From assembly GCA_012839295.1 (NCBI GenBank), contig DUNO01000013.1, positions 62,001 to 126,000 of the forward strand: a stretch of 64,000 nucleotides of DNA. The letters run 5' to 3'. This document shows positions 21,123-30,922 of this stretch, piece by piece. This DNA comes from Clostridiales bacterium (lineage in GTDB: Bacteria > Bacillota > Clostridia > Lachnospirales > Lachnospiraceae). The notes under the pieces are model-generated. The model had not been told where the DNA came from. It searched no databases and saw only the letters and a program-made list of their open reading frames with translations. Every line of letters begins with the position of its first letter. The first letter of the stretch is position 1. The position numbers and the translations under genes are program-made.

Positions 21123-21151
21123 AGTATACTACACCTTGGAACGGAAGTCAA
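21123..21151 (-). promoter_or_regulatory. Predicted sigma-A promoter of pyrG
   Basis: Minus strand TTGACT - 17 nt - TATACT. Confidence 0.75.
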
Positions 21152-21240
21152 TTATCATCCAAAATAACTTTACCTTGACTGATGGATAAAATCAAGTGTT
21201 TTATTCTAAAATAATTGAGATTTTATAATTTTCGACATTT

Positions 21241-21450
21241 TCTACATAATATAAGTTATGAGAAGTTGTCTTTTAACTTCTCATAAAAGGCGCTGCCTTT
21301 GCGCCGTGCATCACGATTATGTAGAACATGCGTTTTGTTCTACATAATATAAGTTATGGGAAGTTGCTTTTTAACTTCTCATAAAAGGCGCTGTACTTGC
21401 GCCGTGCATCACGATTATGTAGAACATGCGTTTTGTTCTACATAATATAA
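21241..21450. repeat. Tandem three-hairpin element, locus A (2 units, period 98 bp)
   Basis: Each unit: H1 TTATGAGAAGTT/AACTTCTCATAA (second unit has one substitution), H2 GGCGC/GCGCC, H3 ATTATGTAGAAC/GTTCTACATAAT. Confidence 0.92.
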
Positions 21451-21619
21451 ACACAGAAATTTAAGAACAATTTTATTGATTTATGGAAAGACTATGGCTA
21501 TAATGAGTTATACACTGGAAATGGAAGGGATCGGCTTCCTCCGGTGAAGCTTATCATGTACGATAAATAAAATAAGCGACAATTGTCGTTTTGGATATTT
21601 CTATGAATAGGAGGATTTC

Positions 21620-23509
21620 ATGGACAACAACAATAAGAACAACAAAAACGGCTTACCGAATAAAATTGCCCTTGTTGTAATCTTAGTATCTTCATTATTA
21701 ATATGGTATATGTTTGCGACTCTTCAGGATACCTTGAAGAATGGCAAGCAGGAAGAGATTACCTATAATGAGTTCCTGACGATGCTGGATGAGGGCAAGA
21801 TAGAATCCGTGAAGGTTGTTTCAGAGAAAATTTTTATAACACCGAAGGAACAGACCGACAAGACCATTAAGACAACCTATTATACGGGCTATTTTTATGA
21901 TTTGGATCTTGTAAACCGCTTAGATGAGGCAGATGTAGACTTTGAATACAAGCCGACGGAGACGAATATCTTCTATACGATAGCAGGCAGTATCCTGCCG
22001 ATTATAGCAATCTACGTAGTGATGTGGTTTTTGTTCCGTACCATATCAAAAAACAGTGGCGGTATGATGGGCGTTGGAAAAAGCAATGCCAAAGTATATG
22101 TGGAAAAGCAGACCGGCGTGACCTTTAAGGACGTGGCAGGCCAGGAGGAAGCAAAGGAATCCCTGACGGAAATTGTTGATTTCCTGCATAACCCGGCCAA
22201 ATATACCCGGATCGGTGCGAAGCTGCCGAAGGGCGCGCTGCTTGTAGGGCCTCCCGGAACAGGTAAGACCCTGCTTGCCAAGGCAGTAGCAGGTGAAGCG
22301 AAGGTTCCCTTCTTCTCCCTGTCCGGTTCTGATTTTGTGGAAATGTTCGTGGGTGTCGGTGCATCCAGGGTAAGGGATTTGTTCAAGCAGGCACAGCAGC
22401 AGGCACCCTGTATTATCTTTATCGATGAGATTGATGCCATTGGTAAAAGCCGTGATTCCCATTACGGCGGAGGCAATGACGAGAGGGAACAGACCCTGAA
22501 CCAGCTGCTGGCTAACATGGACGGCTTTGATTCCTCCAAGGGTCTGGTGGTACTGGGTGCTACCAACAGACCGGAGGTACTGGATAAGGCTCTGCTCCGT
22601 CCCGGCCGTTTTGACAGAAGGATTATCGTAGATAAGCCAGACCTCAAGGGTAGGGTGGATATACTTAAGGTTCATGCCAAGAATGTATTGATGCATGATT
22701 CCGTGGATCTGGACGCAATTGCCCGGGCTACCTCGGGAGCGGTTGGTTCCGATCTTGCCAATATGATTAACGAGGCGGCTATCCTTGCGGTTAAGCAGGG
22801 AAGGACCGTTGTTACCCAGGAGGATCTGTTCGAATCCGTTGAGGTTGTTATCGCCGGTAAGGAAAAGAAGGACAGGATCCTTAGTAAGGAAGAGAAGAGG
22901 ATCGTTGCATACCATGAGGTTGGGCATGCTTTGGTAACGGCGTTGGAGAAGAATGCGGAGCCGGTCCAGAAGATTACCATCGTCCCCAGGACCATGGGTT
23001 CCCTCGGTTATGTAATGCAGGTTCCGGAGGAAGAGAAATACTTAATGAGCCAGGAGGAGATCCTTACCCGTATCGTTACCCTGTATGGTGGGCGTGCGGC
23101 TGAAAAGCTGGTATTTAGTTCGATTACCACCGGCGCTTCCAATGATATTGAGAAGGCGACCTCCCTTGCAAGGGCAATGGTTACCCAGTATGGCATGTCC
23201 GAGAAATTCGGTTTGATGGGGCTGGAATCCGTAGAAAACAAATACCTGGACGGCAGGGCAGTGCTTAACTGCGGCGACCAGACAGCGGCAGAGATTGATG
23301 TGGAAGTCATGCAGATCCTGAAGGGCTGCTACGCAAAGGCAGAGGAGCTTCTTGCGGGAAACCGCGAGGTGCTGGATAAAATTGCGGATTACCTGATTTC
23401 AAAGGAGACCATCACAGGTGAAGAGTTTATGAATATTTACCGTGAGATTAAGGGGGACACAGGGGCTGTGGATCAGGATTTGGGTAAAGACAAAGTAAAT
23501 ATAGAATAA
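21620..23509 (+). CDS. ftsH: ATP-dependent zinc metalloprotease FtsH
   Basis: [30 protein letters not shown], zinc motif HEVGHAL. Confidence 0.98.
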   Translation: MDNNNKNNKNGLPNKIALVVILVSSLLIWYMFATLQDTLKNGKQEEITYNEFLTMLDEGKIESVKVVSEKIFITPKEQTDKTIKTTYYTGYFYDLDLVNRLDEADVDFEYKPTETNIFYTIAGSILPIIAIYVVMWFLFRTISKNSGGMMGVGKSNAKVYVEKQTGVTFKDVAGQEEAKESLTEIVDFLHNPAKYTRIGAKLPKGALLVGPPGTGKTLLAKAVAGEAKVPFFSLSGSDFVEMFVGVGASRVRDLFKQAQQQAPCIIFIDEIDAIGKSRDSHYGGGNDEREQTLNQLLANMDGFDSSKGLVVLGATNRPEVLDKALLRPGRFDRRIIVDKPDLKGRVDILKVHAKNVLMHDSVDLDAIARATSGAVGSDLANMINEAAILAVKQGRTVVTQEDLFESVEVVIAGKEKKDRILSKEEKRIVAYHEVGHALVTALEKNAEPVQKITIVPRTMGSLGYVMQVPEEEKYLMSQEEILTRIVTLYGGRAAEKLVFSSITTGASNDIEKATSLARAMVTQYGMSEKFGLMGLESVENKYLDGRAVLNCGDQTAAEIDVEVMQILKGCYAKAEELLAGNREVLDKIADYLISKETITGEEFMNIYREIKGDTGAVDQDLGKDKVNIE

Positions 23510-23518
23510 ATATGAATT

Positions 23519-23570
23519 AAAAAGCTGAAGCTGCAGATGAAAGAGAATGCCGGATTTCAGCTTTTTAATT
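23519..23570 (+). terminator. Intrinsic terminator after ftsH
   Basis: AAAAAGCTGAA ... TTCAGCTTTTT inverted repeat. Confidence 0.6.
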
Positions 23571-23691
23571 ATTAATTTTTGATATAACTGATGTTAGCAA
23601 ATGGGATGTTTATTGTTGTAAGTAAAAACGGTATGGGGTATAATGGGAATATAGTATTATAAAAGGAAAGGGTGCTGTTTATGCTGACTGC

Positions 23692-23838
23692 TTTACAAGA
23701 AGAGAGGCTATTGCTATAATAACAATATATAAGATATACCTTGATAACAGGAAACATGGGGTTAAAACCTATGCTGCCCCGATTAGTTAAGAATGATTAT
23801 CCTAGACTTTAGCAGGGTGCAGGATAATCATTTTTTGT
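23692..23838 (+). ncRNA. Candidate small RNA or leader upstream of uvrC
   Basis: TTTACA-17 nt-TATAAT (23692-23720) followed ~70 nt later by a 12-bp perfect stem AATGATTATCCT/AGGATAATCATT plus TTTTTT (23792-23836). Confidence 0.45.
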
Positions 23839-23904
23839 TGTTCATCCTTATTGGGTGGGCAACAAGAGTGATTAATGTTACTTAAAACGTAAAGAGGAGC
23901 CAAT

Positions 23905-25776
23905 ATGTTTGATATAGAAGAGGAATTAAAAAAACTGCCGGCAAAGCCGGGAGTGTATATCATGCGCGACAGTAAGGATACTATTATATATGTCGGTAAA
24001 GCGGTGGTATTAAAAAACCGCGTAAGGCAATACTTCCAGAACAGCCGTAACCATACGGAAAAGATCCGGCAGATGGTGGAGCATATCGATCATTTTGAGT
24101 ATATTGTCACGGATTCCGAGCTGGAGGCCCTGGTACTGGAATGTAACCTGATCAAAGAGCATATGCCCAAGTACAATACGATGCTCAAGGATGACAAGAC
24201 CTATCCCTATCTTCGGATTACAATGTATGAGGCCTTCCCCAAGGTCTCCATCACCAGGGAGCAGAAGAAGGATAAGGCAAGATATTTCGGCCCCTATACC
24301 AGCGTAAATGCGGTCAGGGATACCTTGGAGCTGCTCCGTAAAATCTATAAAATAAGGACCTGTAACCGGAATCTGCCAAAGGACATCGGGAAGGAAAGGC
24401 CCTGCCTCTACTATCAGATGGGACAATGTGACGCACCCTGCCAGGGATATATCTCAAGTGAGGAGTACCGGGCTAATATCGAGGAAGTGATTGAATTCCT
24501 GAACGGCAACTATACCAGGGTTGCAAAGCTGCTCACGGATAAGATGAGTGAGGCTTCCGAGAGCCTGGAATTTGAACGGGCGGCAGAATACCGGGATTTG
24601 CTGGGCAGCGTTAAGCAGATCGCAAACCGTCAGAAGATCACGAATACGGATCAAATTGACCGGGATATCATTGCCTTTGCGAAGGACAAGGATGAGGCGG
24701 TAGTACAGACCTTCTTTATCCGCAATGGAAAGCTGATCGGGAGGGATCATTTCCATCTGGGCGGTGTCCAGGATGTAGAGGATAGTGAGATTATGGCAAG
24801 CTTCCTAAAACAGTTCTATGCTGGAACACCATATATTCCAAAGGAAATCTTTCTCGGAGCCCAAACCCAGGACGAGGAGCTGATTAGCCAGTGGCTGTCC
24901 ACGAAGCGGGGGCAGAAGGTATACCTGAAGGTTCCCCAGAAGGGGGGCAAGGAAAAGCTGGTTGAAATGGCGAGAAAGAATGCGGAGCTGGTGCTGCATC
25001 AGGATCTGGAAAAGATTAAGCGTGAGGAAGCGAGGACGACGGGCGCCTTACGGGAATTGGCGGAGTATCTTGACCTGCCCTTTATTGAGAGGATTGAATC
25101 CTTCGATATCTCCAATACCTCCGGCTTTGAATCCGTAGGCTCCATGGTAGTCTATGAAAAGGGAAAGCCCAAGAAGGCGGATTACCGCAAATTCAAGATA
25201 AAGACCGTCCAGGGGCCGGATGATTACGCCTCCATGTATGAGGTGTTGACAAGGCGTTTTACCCATGGGCAGAAGGAACTGGAACAGCTGAAGGAAAAGA
25301 ATCTGGATGAGTCCCTTGGAAGCTTTACCAGGTACCCGGACCTGATCCTGATGGACGGAGGGAAAGGACAGGTAGGTATCGCGCTGCAGGTGCTGTCCGG
25401 GCTAAATATGGATATTCCCGTATGTGGCATGGTGAAGGATGACAACCATAGGACACGTGGCTTATATTACAATAACCAGGAGCTTCCCATTGATAAAAGC
25501 AGTGAGCTCTTCCGCCTGATCACCAGGATACAGGATGAGACCCACCGCTTTGCCATCGAATATCACCGCAGCCTGCATAGGAAGCATCAGGTACATTCCA
25601 TCCTGGACGATATCAGCGGTGTCGGGCCAACGCGCAGGCGTGCCCTCATGAAATATTTTATGTCCCTGGAGGCCATTCAGGCTGCGGACGTAGAAGAAAT
25701 TATGAAGGTTCCCTCTATGAACCGCCAGGCTGCAGAGCAGGTCTATGATTTCTTTCATAAACCAATATTAGAATAA
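23905..25776 (+). CDS. uvrC: Excinuclease ABC subunit C
   Basis: [23 protein letters not shown] (GIY-YIG), [30 protein letters not shown]-terminal HhH region. Confidence 0.98.
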   Translation: MFDIEEELKKLPAKPGVYIMRDSKDTIIYVGKAVVLKNRVRQYFQNSRNHTEKIRQMVEHIDHFEYIVTDSELEALVLECNLIKEHMPKYNTMLKDDKTYPYLRITMYEAFPKVSITREQKKDKARYFGPYTSVNAVRDTLELLRKIYKIRTCNRNLPKDIGKERPCLYYQMGQCDAPCQGYISSEEYRANIEEVIEFLNGNYTRVAKLLTDKMSEASESLEFERAAEYRDLLGSVKQIANRQKITNTDQIDRDIIAFAKDKDEAVVQTFFIRNGKLIGRDHFHLGGVQDVEDSEIMASFLKQFYAGTPYIPKEIFLGAQTQDEELISQWLSTKRGQKVYLKVPQKGGKEKLVEMARKNAELVLHQDLEKIKREEARTTGALRELAEYLDLPFIERIESFDISNTSGFESVGSMVVYEKGKPKKADYRKFKIKTVQGPDDYASMYEVLTRRFTHGQKELEQLKEKNLDESLGSFTRYPDLILMDGGKGQVGIALQVLSGLNMDIPVCGMVKDDNHRTRGLYYNNQELPIDKSSELFRLITRIQDETHRFAIEYHRSLHRKHQVHSILDDISGVGPTRRRALMKYFMSLEAIQAADVEEIMKVPSMNRQAAEQVYDFFHKPILE

Positions 25777-25898
25777 GCATTTACAGCTTGTTGAAAAATG
25801 TGGTAGAATAAAACGGATTATATGCTGGAGCTGTCCGGCTTTTAATACACCCTAAATTATATTTTATACGTCTGTTGCAGTACGTAGAAGGAGGCTAT

Positions 25899-26828
25899 AT
25901 GTATACAGTAGAATTGGTTCGTCTGATTGAAAAGATGAATTTGGAGAATTGTACTCCGGAGATTGACATTAAGAGCATAAAGATTTCCCAGCCTGACGTG
26001 AACCGGCCTGCCTTACAACTGGCTGGGTTCTTTGACCATTTTGACAGTGAACGGGTACAGGTTATCGGGCATGTGGAAGCGGCTTTCCTGGAAAGGATGA
26101 GCAGCGAGGAGAGAATGCAGATCTTTGCGAAGCTGATGGATTTCCATGTTCCCTGTATTGTATTTTGCAGGAATATGGAGGTAAGTGAGAATTTCATAAA
26201 GAAGGCCACGGAAAAAGGCGTCCCAATTCTTCGTACATCAAAGCCTACCTCCTCCTTTATGGCAGAAGTAATCCGATGGCTGAATGTAGAGCTGGCTCCC
26301 CGGATCACAATCCACGGCGGACTGGTGGATGTATACGGTGAAGGTATCTTGATTATGGGAGAAAGCGGTATCGGTAAAAGCGAGGCTGCCCTTGAGCTGA
26401 TTAAGCGAGGACACCGTCTGGTAGCCGATGATGCGGTAGAGATTAAAAAGGTAAGTGATGAGACCCTGATTGGTTCAGCGCCTGACATCACCAGGCATTT
26501 CATTGAATTAAGGGGAATTGGGATCATAGATGTCAAGACCCTGTTCGGAGTAGAAAGTGTAAAGAATACACAGGCCATCGACCTGGTTATCAAGCTGGAG
26601 GAGTGGAATAAGGACAAGGCTTATGACCGTTTGGGCTTAGAGGACGATTTCATTGAATTTCTGGGTAATAAAGTACCCTGTCATGCAATACCGATCCGGC
26701 CGGGCCGGAACCTTGCAATTATCTGTGAATCTGCAGCAGTTAACTACCGTCAGAAGAAGATGGGGTACAACGCAGCCCAGGAACTTTATAACCGGGTTAC
26801 AAATAGCTTGAAAAAAAATGATAATTAG
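25899..26828 (+). CDS. hprK: HPr kinase/phosphorylase
   Basis: Walker A GESGIGKSEAALELIKRGHRLVADDAV; IELRGIGIIDV. ATG at 25899 after GGAGG. Confidence 0.96.
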   Translation: MYTVELVRLIEKMNLENCTPEIDIKSIKISQPDVNRPALQLAGFFDHFDSERVQVIGHVEAAFLERMSSEERMQIFAKLMDFHVPCIVFCRNMEVSENFIKKATEKGVPILRTSKPTSSFMAEVIRWLNVELAPRITIHGGLVDVYGEGILIMGESGIGKSEAALELIKRGHRLVADDAVEIKKVSDETLIGSAPDITRHFIELRGIGIIDVKTLFGVESVKNTQAIDLVIKLEEWNKDKAYDRLGLEDDFIEFLGNKVPCHAIPIRPGRNLAIICESAAVNYRQKKMGYNAAQELYNRVTNSLKKNDN

Positions 26829-26892
26829 GTTATAACGGTAGGTGGTACTAATTTTTAAATCTACAGATAAACGGGGATAGAAAGGTAACGGT

Positions 26893-27831
26893 ATGGAAAA
26901 AGTATGTTTTGGAATTGATATTGGCGGAACAGCCGTCAAGGTTGGTTTGTTTGACACGGAGGGAACCCTGCTCAGCAAATGGGATTTTGAAACCGTCCGT
27001 ACAGGAGATGGGAGAGACATTTTAAAGGATGCTTCAAATTTCATCCTGGCCAAGATGGATGAAATGGAGCTGACTAAGGATCATGTACTGGGTGTTGGAG
27101 TTGGTATACCAGGACCTGTTAAGGACAACGGGGAAGTGCTTGAGCTTGCTAATCTTGGTTTGGGACATTTTAATATAGAGGAAGAGATGATCAATTTCAC
27201 CGGGCTCAGGGTAAGGGCCGGAAATGATGCAAATGTTGCGGCACTCGGCGAATGCTGGGTCGGCGGTGGAAAGGGCTACCAGAACATGGTGCTTGTAACC
27301 CTTGGAACCGGCGTGGGCGGAGGAATCGTGCTCCACGGTTCCCTGCTGGCAGGCAGCAACGGCGCGGCAGGTGAAATCGGGCATATTTTTGTCAATGATA
27401 AAGAAACTGCAAAATGCGGCTGCGGCAAGCAGGGCTGTCTTGAGCAATATGCCTCCGCAACAGGAATTGTAAGGCTTGCAAAGCAGCTGTTGGCAGAGCG
27501 TACCGACTCCTCCGCCCTGCGTACTTATCCGGAACTCAGCGCGAAAACCGTATTTGACTGCGCGAAGGCAGGGGATAAGCTGGCTCTTGAAACGGTGGAA
27601 AAGGCCTGCTATTATCTTGGCGTTACCCTGTCACATGTCGCACAGATAGTTGATCCTGAGGTATTTGTTATCGGCGGCGGAGTTTCAAAAGCCGGTGAGA
27701 TTATTACAGAGACCATAAAGAAGTATTATAATCAATATGCCATGGATGCTTTGAAGAACAAGGAGTTTAAATTGGCTACCCTTGGGAATGATGCAGGGAT
27801 TTATGGAGCAGCGAAGCTGATCATTGCATAG
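26893..27831 (+). CDS. glcK: ROK-family glucokinase
   Basis: FGIDIGGTAVKVGLFD, VGLGTGVGGG-like region, zinc motif CGCGKQGCLE. Confidence 0.92.
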   Translation: MEKVCFGIDIGGTAVKVGLFDTEGTLLSKWDFETVRTGDGRDILKDASNFILAKMDEMELTKDHVLGVGVGIPGPVKDNGEVLELANLGLGHFNIEEEMINFTGLRVRAGNDANVAALGECWVGGGKGYQNMVLVTLGTGVGGGIVLHGSLLAGSNGAAGEIGHIFVNDKETAKCGCGKQGCLEQYASATGIVRLAKQLLAERTDSSALRTYPELSAKTVFDCAKAGDKLALETVEKACYYLGVTLSHVAQIVDPEVFVIGGGVSKAGEIITETIKKYYNQYAMDALKNKEFKLATLGNDAGIYGAAKLIIA

Positions 27832-27919
27832 AATAAGTTATGAGAAGTATAGGAGACCAAAAGGCTCCATAATGCAAGGAGGCCAAAGCCTCCAAATAAA
27901 GGAGGCCTGGTAAATAGTT

Positions 27920-28834
27920 TTGGAAAATTTATTTTTAAAAAAACTGATTCAAATCTTACCGGAAGAGCGGATTAAATTGAAGGAACCTATGGCAAACCAT
28001 ACATCGCTGCATATTGGGGGGGAGGCGGATTATCTGGCGCTCCCGGTATCGACGGAGGAAGTATGTGCTGTCATAAGCCTGTGCAAACAGGAGAAAATGC
28101 CCTATTACATCATGGGAAACGGAAGTAACCTGCTGGTTTCCGATTTGGGCTACCGGGGACTCATCCTTAAGCTGGGCGAGGATTTTTCGAACATCCAAGT
28201 CAGCGGGGACGGAACAGTCAGGGCACAGGCAGGGGTACTTTTATCAAAGCTGGCAAGTGTGGTTGCTGACCATAGCCTGACAGGCTTTGAATTCGCCTCA
28301 GGAATTCCGGGAACCCTGGGCGGTGCAGTGACAATGAACGCCGGTGCTTACGGCGGTGAGATGAAGCACTGCCTGACGGCTGCGAAGGTTCTTGACGAAG
28401 AAGGGAATATACTTGTACTAAAGGCAGAGGAATTAAAACTTGGTTACCGGCATAGTATTTTACAGGAGAAGGGTTATGTCCTGTTGGAAGCAGACATGCA
28501 ATTCACTTATGGTAACCCGGAAGAGATCCGGCAGAAGATGAGGGAATTAAATGCCCAGAGACGTGAAAAGCAGCCCCTTGATAAATACAGTGCCGGAAGC
28601 ACCTTCAAAAGGCCCCAGGGATATTTTGCCGGTAAGCTCATCAGTGATGCGGGGCTGCGCGGTTACCAGGTCGGAGGGGCGGCAGTATCCGAAAAGCACT
28701 GTGGCTTCATAATTAACAAAGAGAATGCAACGGCGGGGGAGTTTTTGGCTGTCACCCGGGACGTAATTCGCATTGTGGAAGAGAAGTATGGTGTCAGGCT
28801 GGAGCCGGAGGTAAAGTTTTTAGGTGAGTTCTGA
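27920..28834 (+). CDS. murB: UDP-N-acetylenolpyruvoylglucosamine reductase
   Basis: NHTSLHIGGEADYLALP, MGNGSNLLVSD, GIPGTLGGAVTMNAGAYGGEM, YSAGSTFKRP. TTG start. Confidence 0.96.
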   Translation: MENLFLKKLIQILPEERIKLKEPMANHTSLHIGGEADYLALPVSTEEVCAVISLCKQEKMPYYIMGNGSNLLVSDLGYRGLILKLGEDFSNIQVSGDGTVRAQAGVLLSKLASVVADHSLTGFEFASGIPGTLGGAVTMNAGAYGGEMKHCLTAAKVLDEEGNILVLKAEELKLGYRHSILQEKGYVLLEADMQFTYGNPEEIRQKMRELNAQRREKQPLDKYSAGSTFKRPQGYFAGKLISDAGLRGYQVGGAAVSEKHCGFIINKENATAGEFLAVTRDVIRIVEEKYGVRLEPEVKFLGEF

Positions 28835-28860
28835 CAGTAAGTGGTCATGGTTGTTACCTG

Positions 28861-28973
28861 CAGCAGAATGGAGACAAGGTTGGAAGAGGTAAATAAATGA
28901 GTAAAAGGGAGGACCGGGTCCATGCGGCATTTTCATGGCAATTTGTAGAGGGAGGTGCATGGACATAAGTATG
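28861..28973 (+). promoter_or_regulatory. Leader element overlapping the rapZ start (copy 1, shared with clpC)
   Basis: Aligns over ~115 nt with 59278-59394; GTCCATGC (28918-28925) pairs perfectly with GCATGGAC (28957-28964), which contains the rapZ ATG. Confidence 0.75.
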
Positions 28974-29825
28974 CGATTTGTCATAGTTACCGGCATGTCA
29001 GGAGCGGGAAAAAGCTCCGTGCTGAAGATGTTGGAGGATGCAGGATATTTTTGCGTGGATAATCTTCCGATCCAATTATTAAAGAAATTTATAAGGCTTA
29101 CGATCCAAGGCAACCAGGAAAATGTTGCCTTGGGTATTGACATTAGAAGCGGACAAGCCCTGAGGGAAATGGAAGCAGTGCTGCAGGATATTCAGCGTTC
29201 CGGGTTCTCTTATGAGATTTTGTTCCTGGACTGTTCACCGCAGGTTTTGGTGAAGCGTTACAAGGAGACCAGGAGGATCCACCCGCTGTCCGAGGTAGGA
29301 AGGGTGGAAAAAGGAATTGCCCTGGAACGGGAACGGTTGGATTTCCTGCGGAAGAAAGCAGATGTCATTATTGATACAAGCCATCTTTTGATCCGTGAAT
29401 TAAAGTCACAGATTACCAAGATCTATGTTGATAATGAAGAGTTTGATAATTTCTTCATTACGGTTTTATCCTTTGGCTTTAAATACGGGATTCCGGCAGA
29501 TTCGGATTTAGTATTTGACGTCCGTTTCCTGCCAAATCCTTATTATCTTCCGGAACTAAAGCAGCTGACGGGTAATAATGCACCGGTGCAGGAGTATGTC
29601 CTGCAGGGGACTTTGGCGACAGAGTTTTTGGATAAGCTGGAGGATATGCTTTTATTCTTAATCCCGAACTATATTGAGGAAGGGAAGAACCAGCTGGTAA
29701 TCAGCATCGGCTGTACCGGAGGAAAGCACCGCTCCGTAACCCTGGTAAATGAATTGTACAAGCGGCTTGGGAATACGGAATATGGAATAAAGGTTGAGCA
29801 TAGAGATATACTAAAGGATTCCTAG
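28959..29825 (+). CDS. rapZ: RapZ-family nucleotide-binding protein
   Basis: MRFVIVTGMSGAGKSSVLKMLEDAGYFCVDNLP; IGCTGGKHRSVTLVNEL. Start re-assigned to 28959. Confidence 0.95.
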   Translation: MDISMRFVIVTGMSGAGKSSVLKMLEDAGYFCVDNLPIQLLKKFIRLTIQGNQENVALGIDIRSGQALREMEAVLQDIQRSGFSYEILFLDCSPQVLVKRYKETRRIHPLSEVGRVEKGIALERERLDFLRKKADVIIDTSHLLIRELKSQITKIYVDNEEFDNFFITVLSFGFKYGIPADSDLVFDVRFLPNPYYLPELKQLTGNNAPVQEYVLQGTLATEFLDKLEDMLLFLIPNYIEEGKNQLVISIGCTGGKHRSVTLVNELYKRLGNTEYGIKVEHRDILKDS

Positions 29826-29869
29826 ATCATTTCAGCAGGGATGGGTTATGAAGTCCAAAGGAGGCCGAT

Positions 29870-30922
29870 ATGTCATTTTCAAAAGCTGTGAAAGAGGAGC
29901 TTTCCCACCAGCTGAGTAATGCGAGGCATTGCAGGCTTGCGGAAATTACGGCAATTCTTTCCTTTGAAGGACGGATTATTTGTACGGAAGCATCCTATTA
30001 TTTAAAATTGCAGACGGAAAATCTGGATGTCGCAAGAAAGTACTTTACATTAATCCGAAAAACATTTAATATAAATATTGATATTTCTGTCAAAACTAAT
30101 AGTACTGTAAAGGATAACCGTACGTATACACTGTTCCTGCGTGACAGCAAAGCAATAGACCTTATTTTGCAGGCGGCAAAGCTTGCCCAGGAGGCAGAGG
30201 CTGCATTGGGAGCCTTGTTCCAGGATGGACGGCTACGTGCGGAAATGAAACAGGGTGGCCCGGCAAAAGCCGTTTCCCTTGAACTTGGAATTGCAGATCC
30301 TGTTATAACCCAGAACGCATGTTGTAAAAGAGCATTCATCCGGGGGGCATTTTTATCATCGGGCTCAATGAGTGATCCCAAGAAAGCCTATCATTTTGAA
30401 ATTGTGCTTTCCAGCCTCCAAAAGGCAGAGTGGATCCAGGAAATTATTCAGACCTTTTCAGTAGATGCAAAAATAGTAAAGCGCAAGAAAAACTATATTG
30501 TATATGTCAAAGAAGGCTCCCAGATTGTTGACCTTTTAAATGTAATGGAAGCCCATGTTGCATTGATGGACCTGGAGAATGTAAGAATACTAAAGGAAAT
30601 GCGCAATTCAATTAATCGTCAGGTGAATTGTGAAGCGGCAAACATTAATAAAACAGTAACTGCTGCATCGAAACAAATCGATGATATCATATTTATCCGA
30701 GATAACGTAGGGCTGGGCGATTTGGCGGATGGACTGGAAGACATCGCAAGGCTTCGGGTGGAATATCCCGAGGCGTCCTTAAAGGAGCTTGGTGCGATGC
30801 TGTGTCCACCAATTGGAAAGTCAGGCGTTAACCATAGATTACGAAAGTTGAGTATGATAGCAGATCAATTGCGGGAGCATAAGGAGGAAAAGAGTTATGA
30901 TAACGAAGGAAATAGTAATTAA
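29870..30922 (+). CDS. whiA: WhiA-family DNA-binding protein
   Basis: MSFSKAVKEELSHQ; CCKRAFIRGAFLSSGSMSDPKKAYHFEIV; C-term HTH LKELGAMLCPPIGKSGVNHRLRKL. Confidence 0.95.
   Translation: MSFSKAVKEELSHQLSNARHCRLAEITAILSFEGRIICTEASYYLKLQTENLDVARKYFTLIRKTFNINIDISVKTNSTVKDNRTYTLFLRDSKAIDLILQAAKLAQEAEAALGALFQDGRLRAEMKQGGPAKAVSLELGIADPVITQNACCKRAFIRGAFLSSGSMSDPKKAYHFEIVLSSLQKAEWIQEIIQTFSVDAKIVKRKKNYIVYVKEGSQIVDLLNVMEAHVALMDLENVRILKEMRNSINRQVNCEAANINKTVTAASKQIDDIIFIRDNVGLGDLADGLEDIARLRVEYPEASLKELGAMLCPPIGKSGVNHRLRKLSMIADQLREHKEEKSYDNEGNSN

Noticed and set aside
21241-21450. CRISPR array interpretation of the tandem repeats
   Set aside because: Whole ~98-bp units repeat with no unique spacers, and no cas genes are present in the window.
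22046-22927. Long antisense ORFs inside ftsH (e.g. 293 aa) and similar ones inside hprK, dnaE, purD and clpC
   Set aside because: They lie opposite confidently identified genes, have no recognisable domains, and are expected shadow ORFs of biased codon usage.
23671-23680. GGTGCTGTTT resembling the start of the bacterial SRP RNA core
   Set aside because: The rest of the SRP core (GGAAGCAGC-type segment) is not present nearby.
23681-23719. 12-codon ORF MLTALQEERLLL-stop as a leucine leader peptide
   Set aside because: It overlaps a good -10 element, and the downstream gene is uvrC, so amino-acid attenuation makes little sense.
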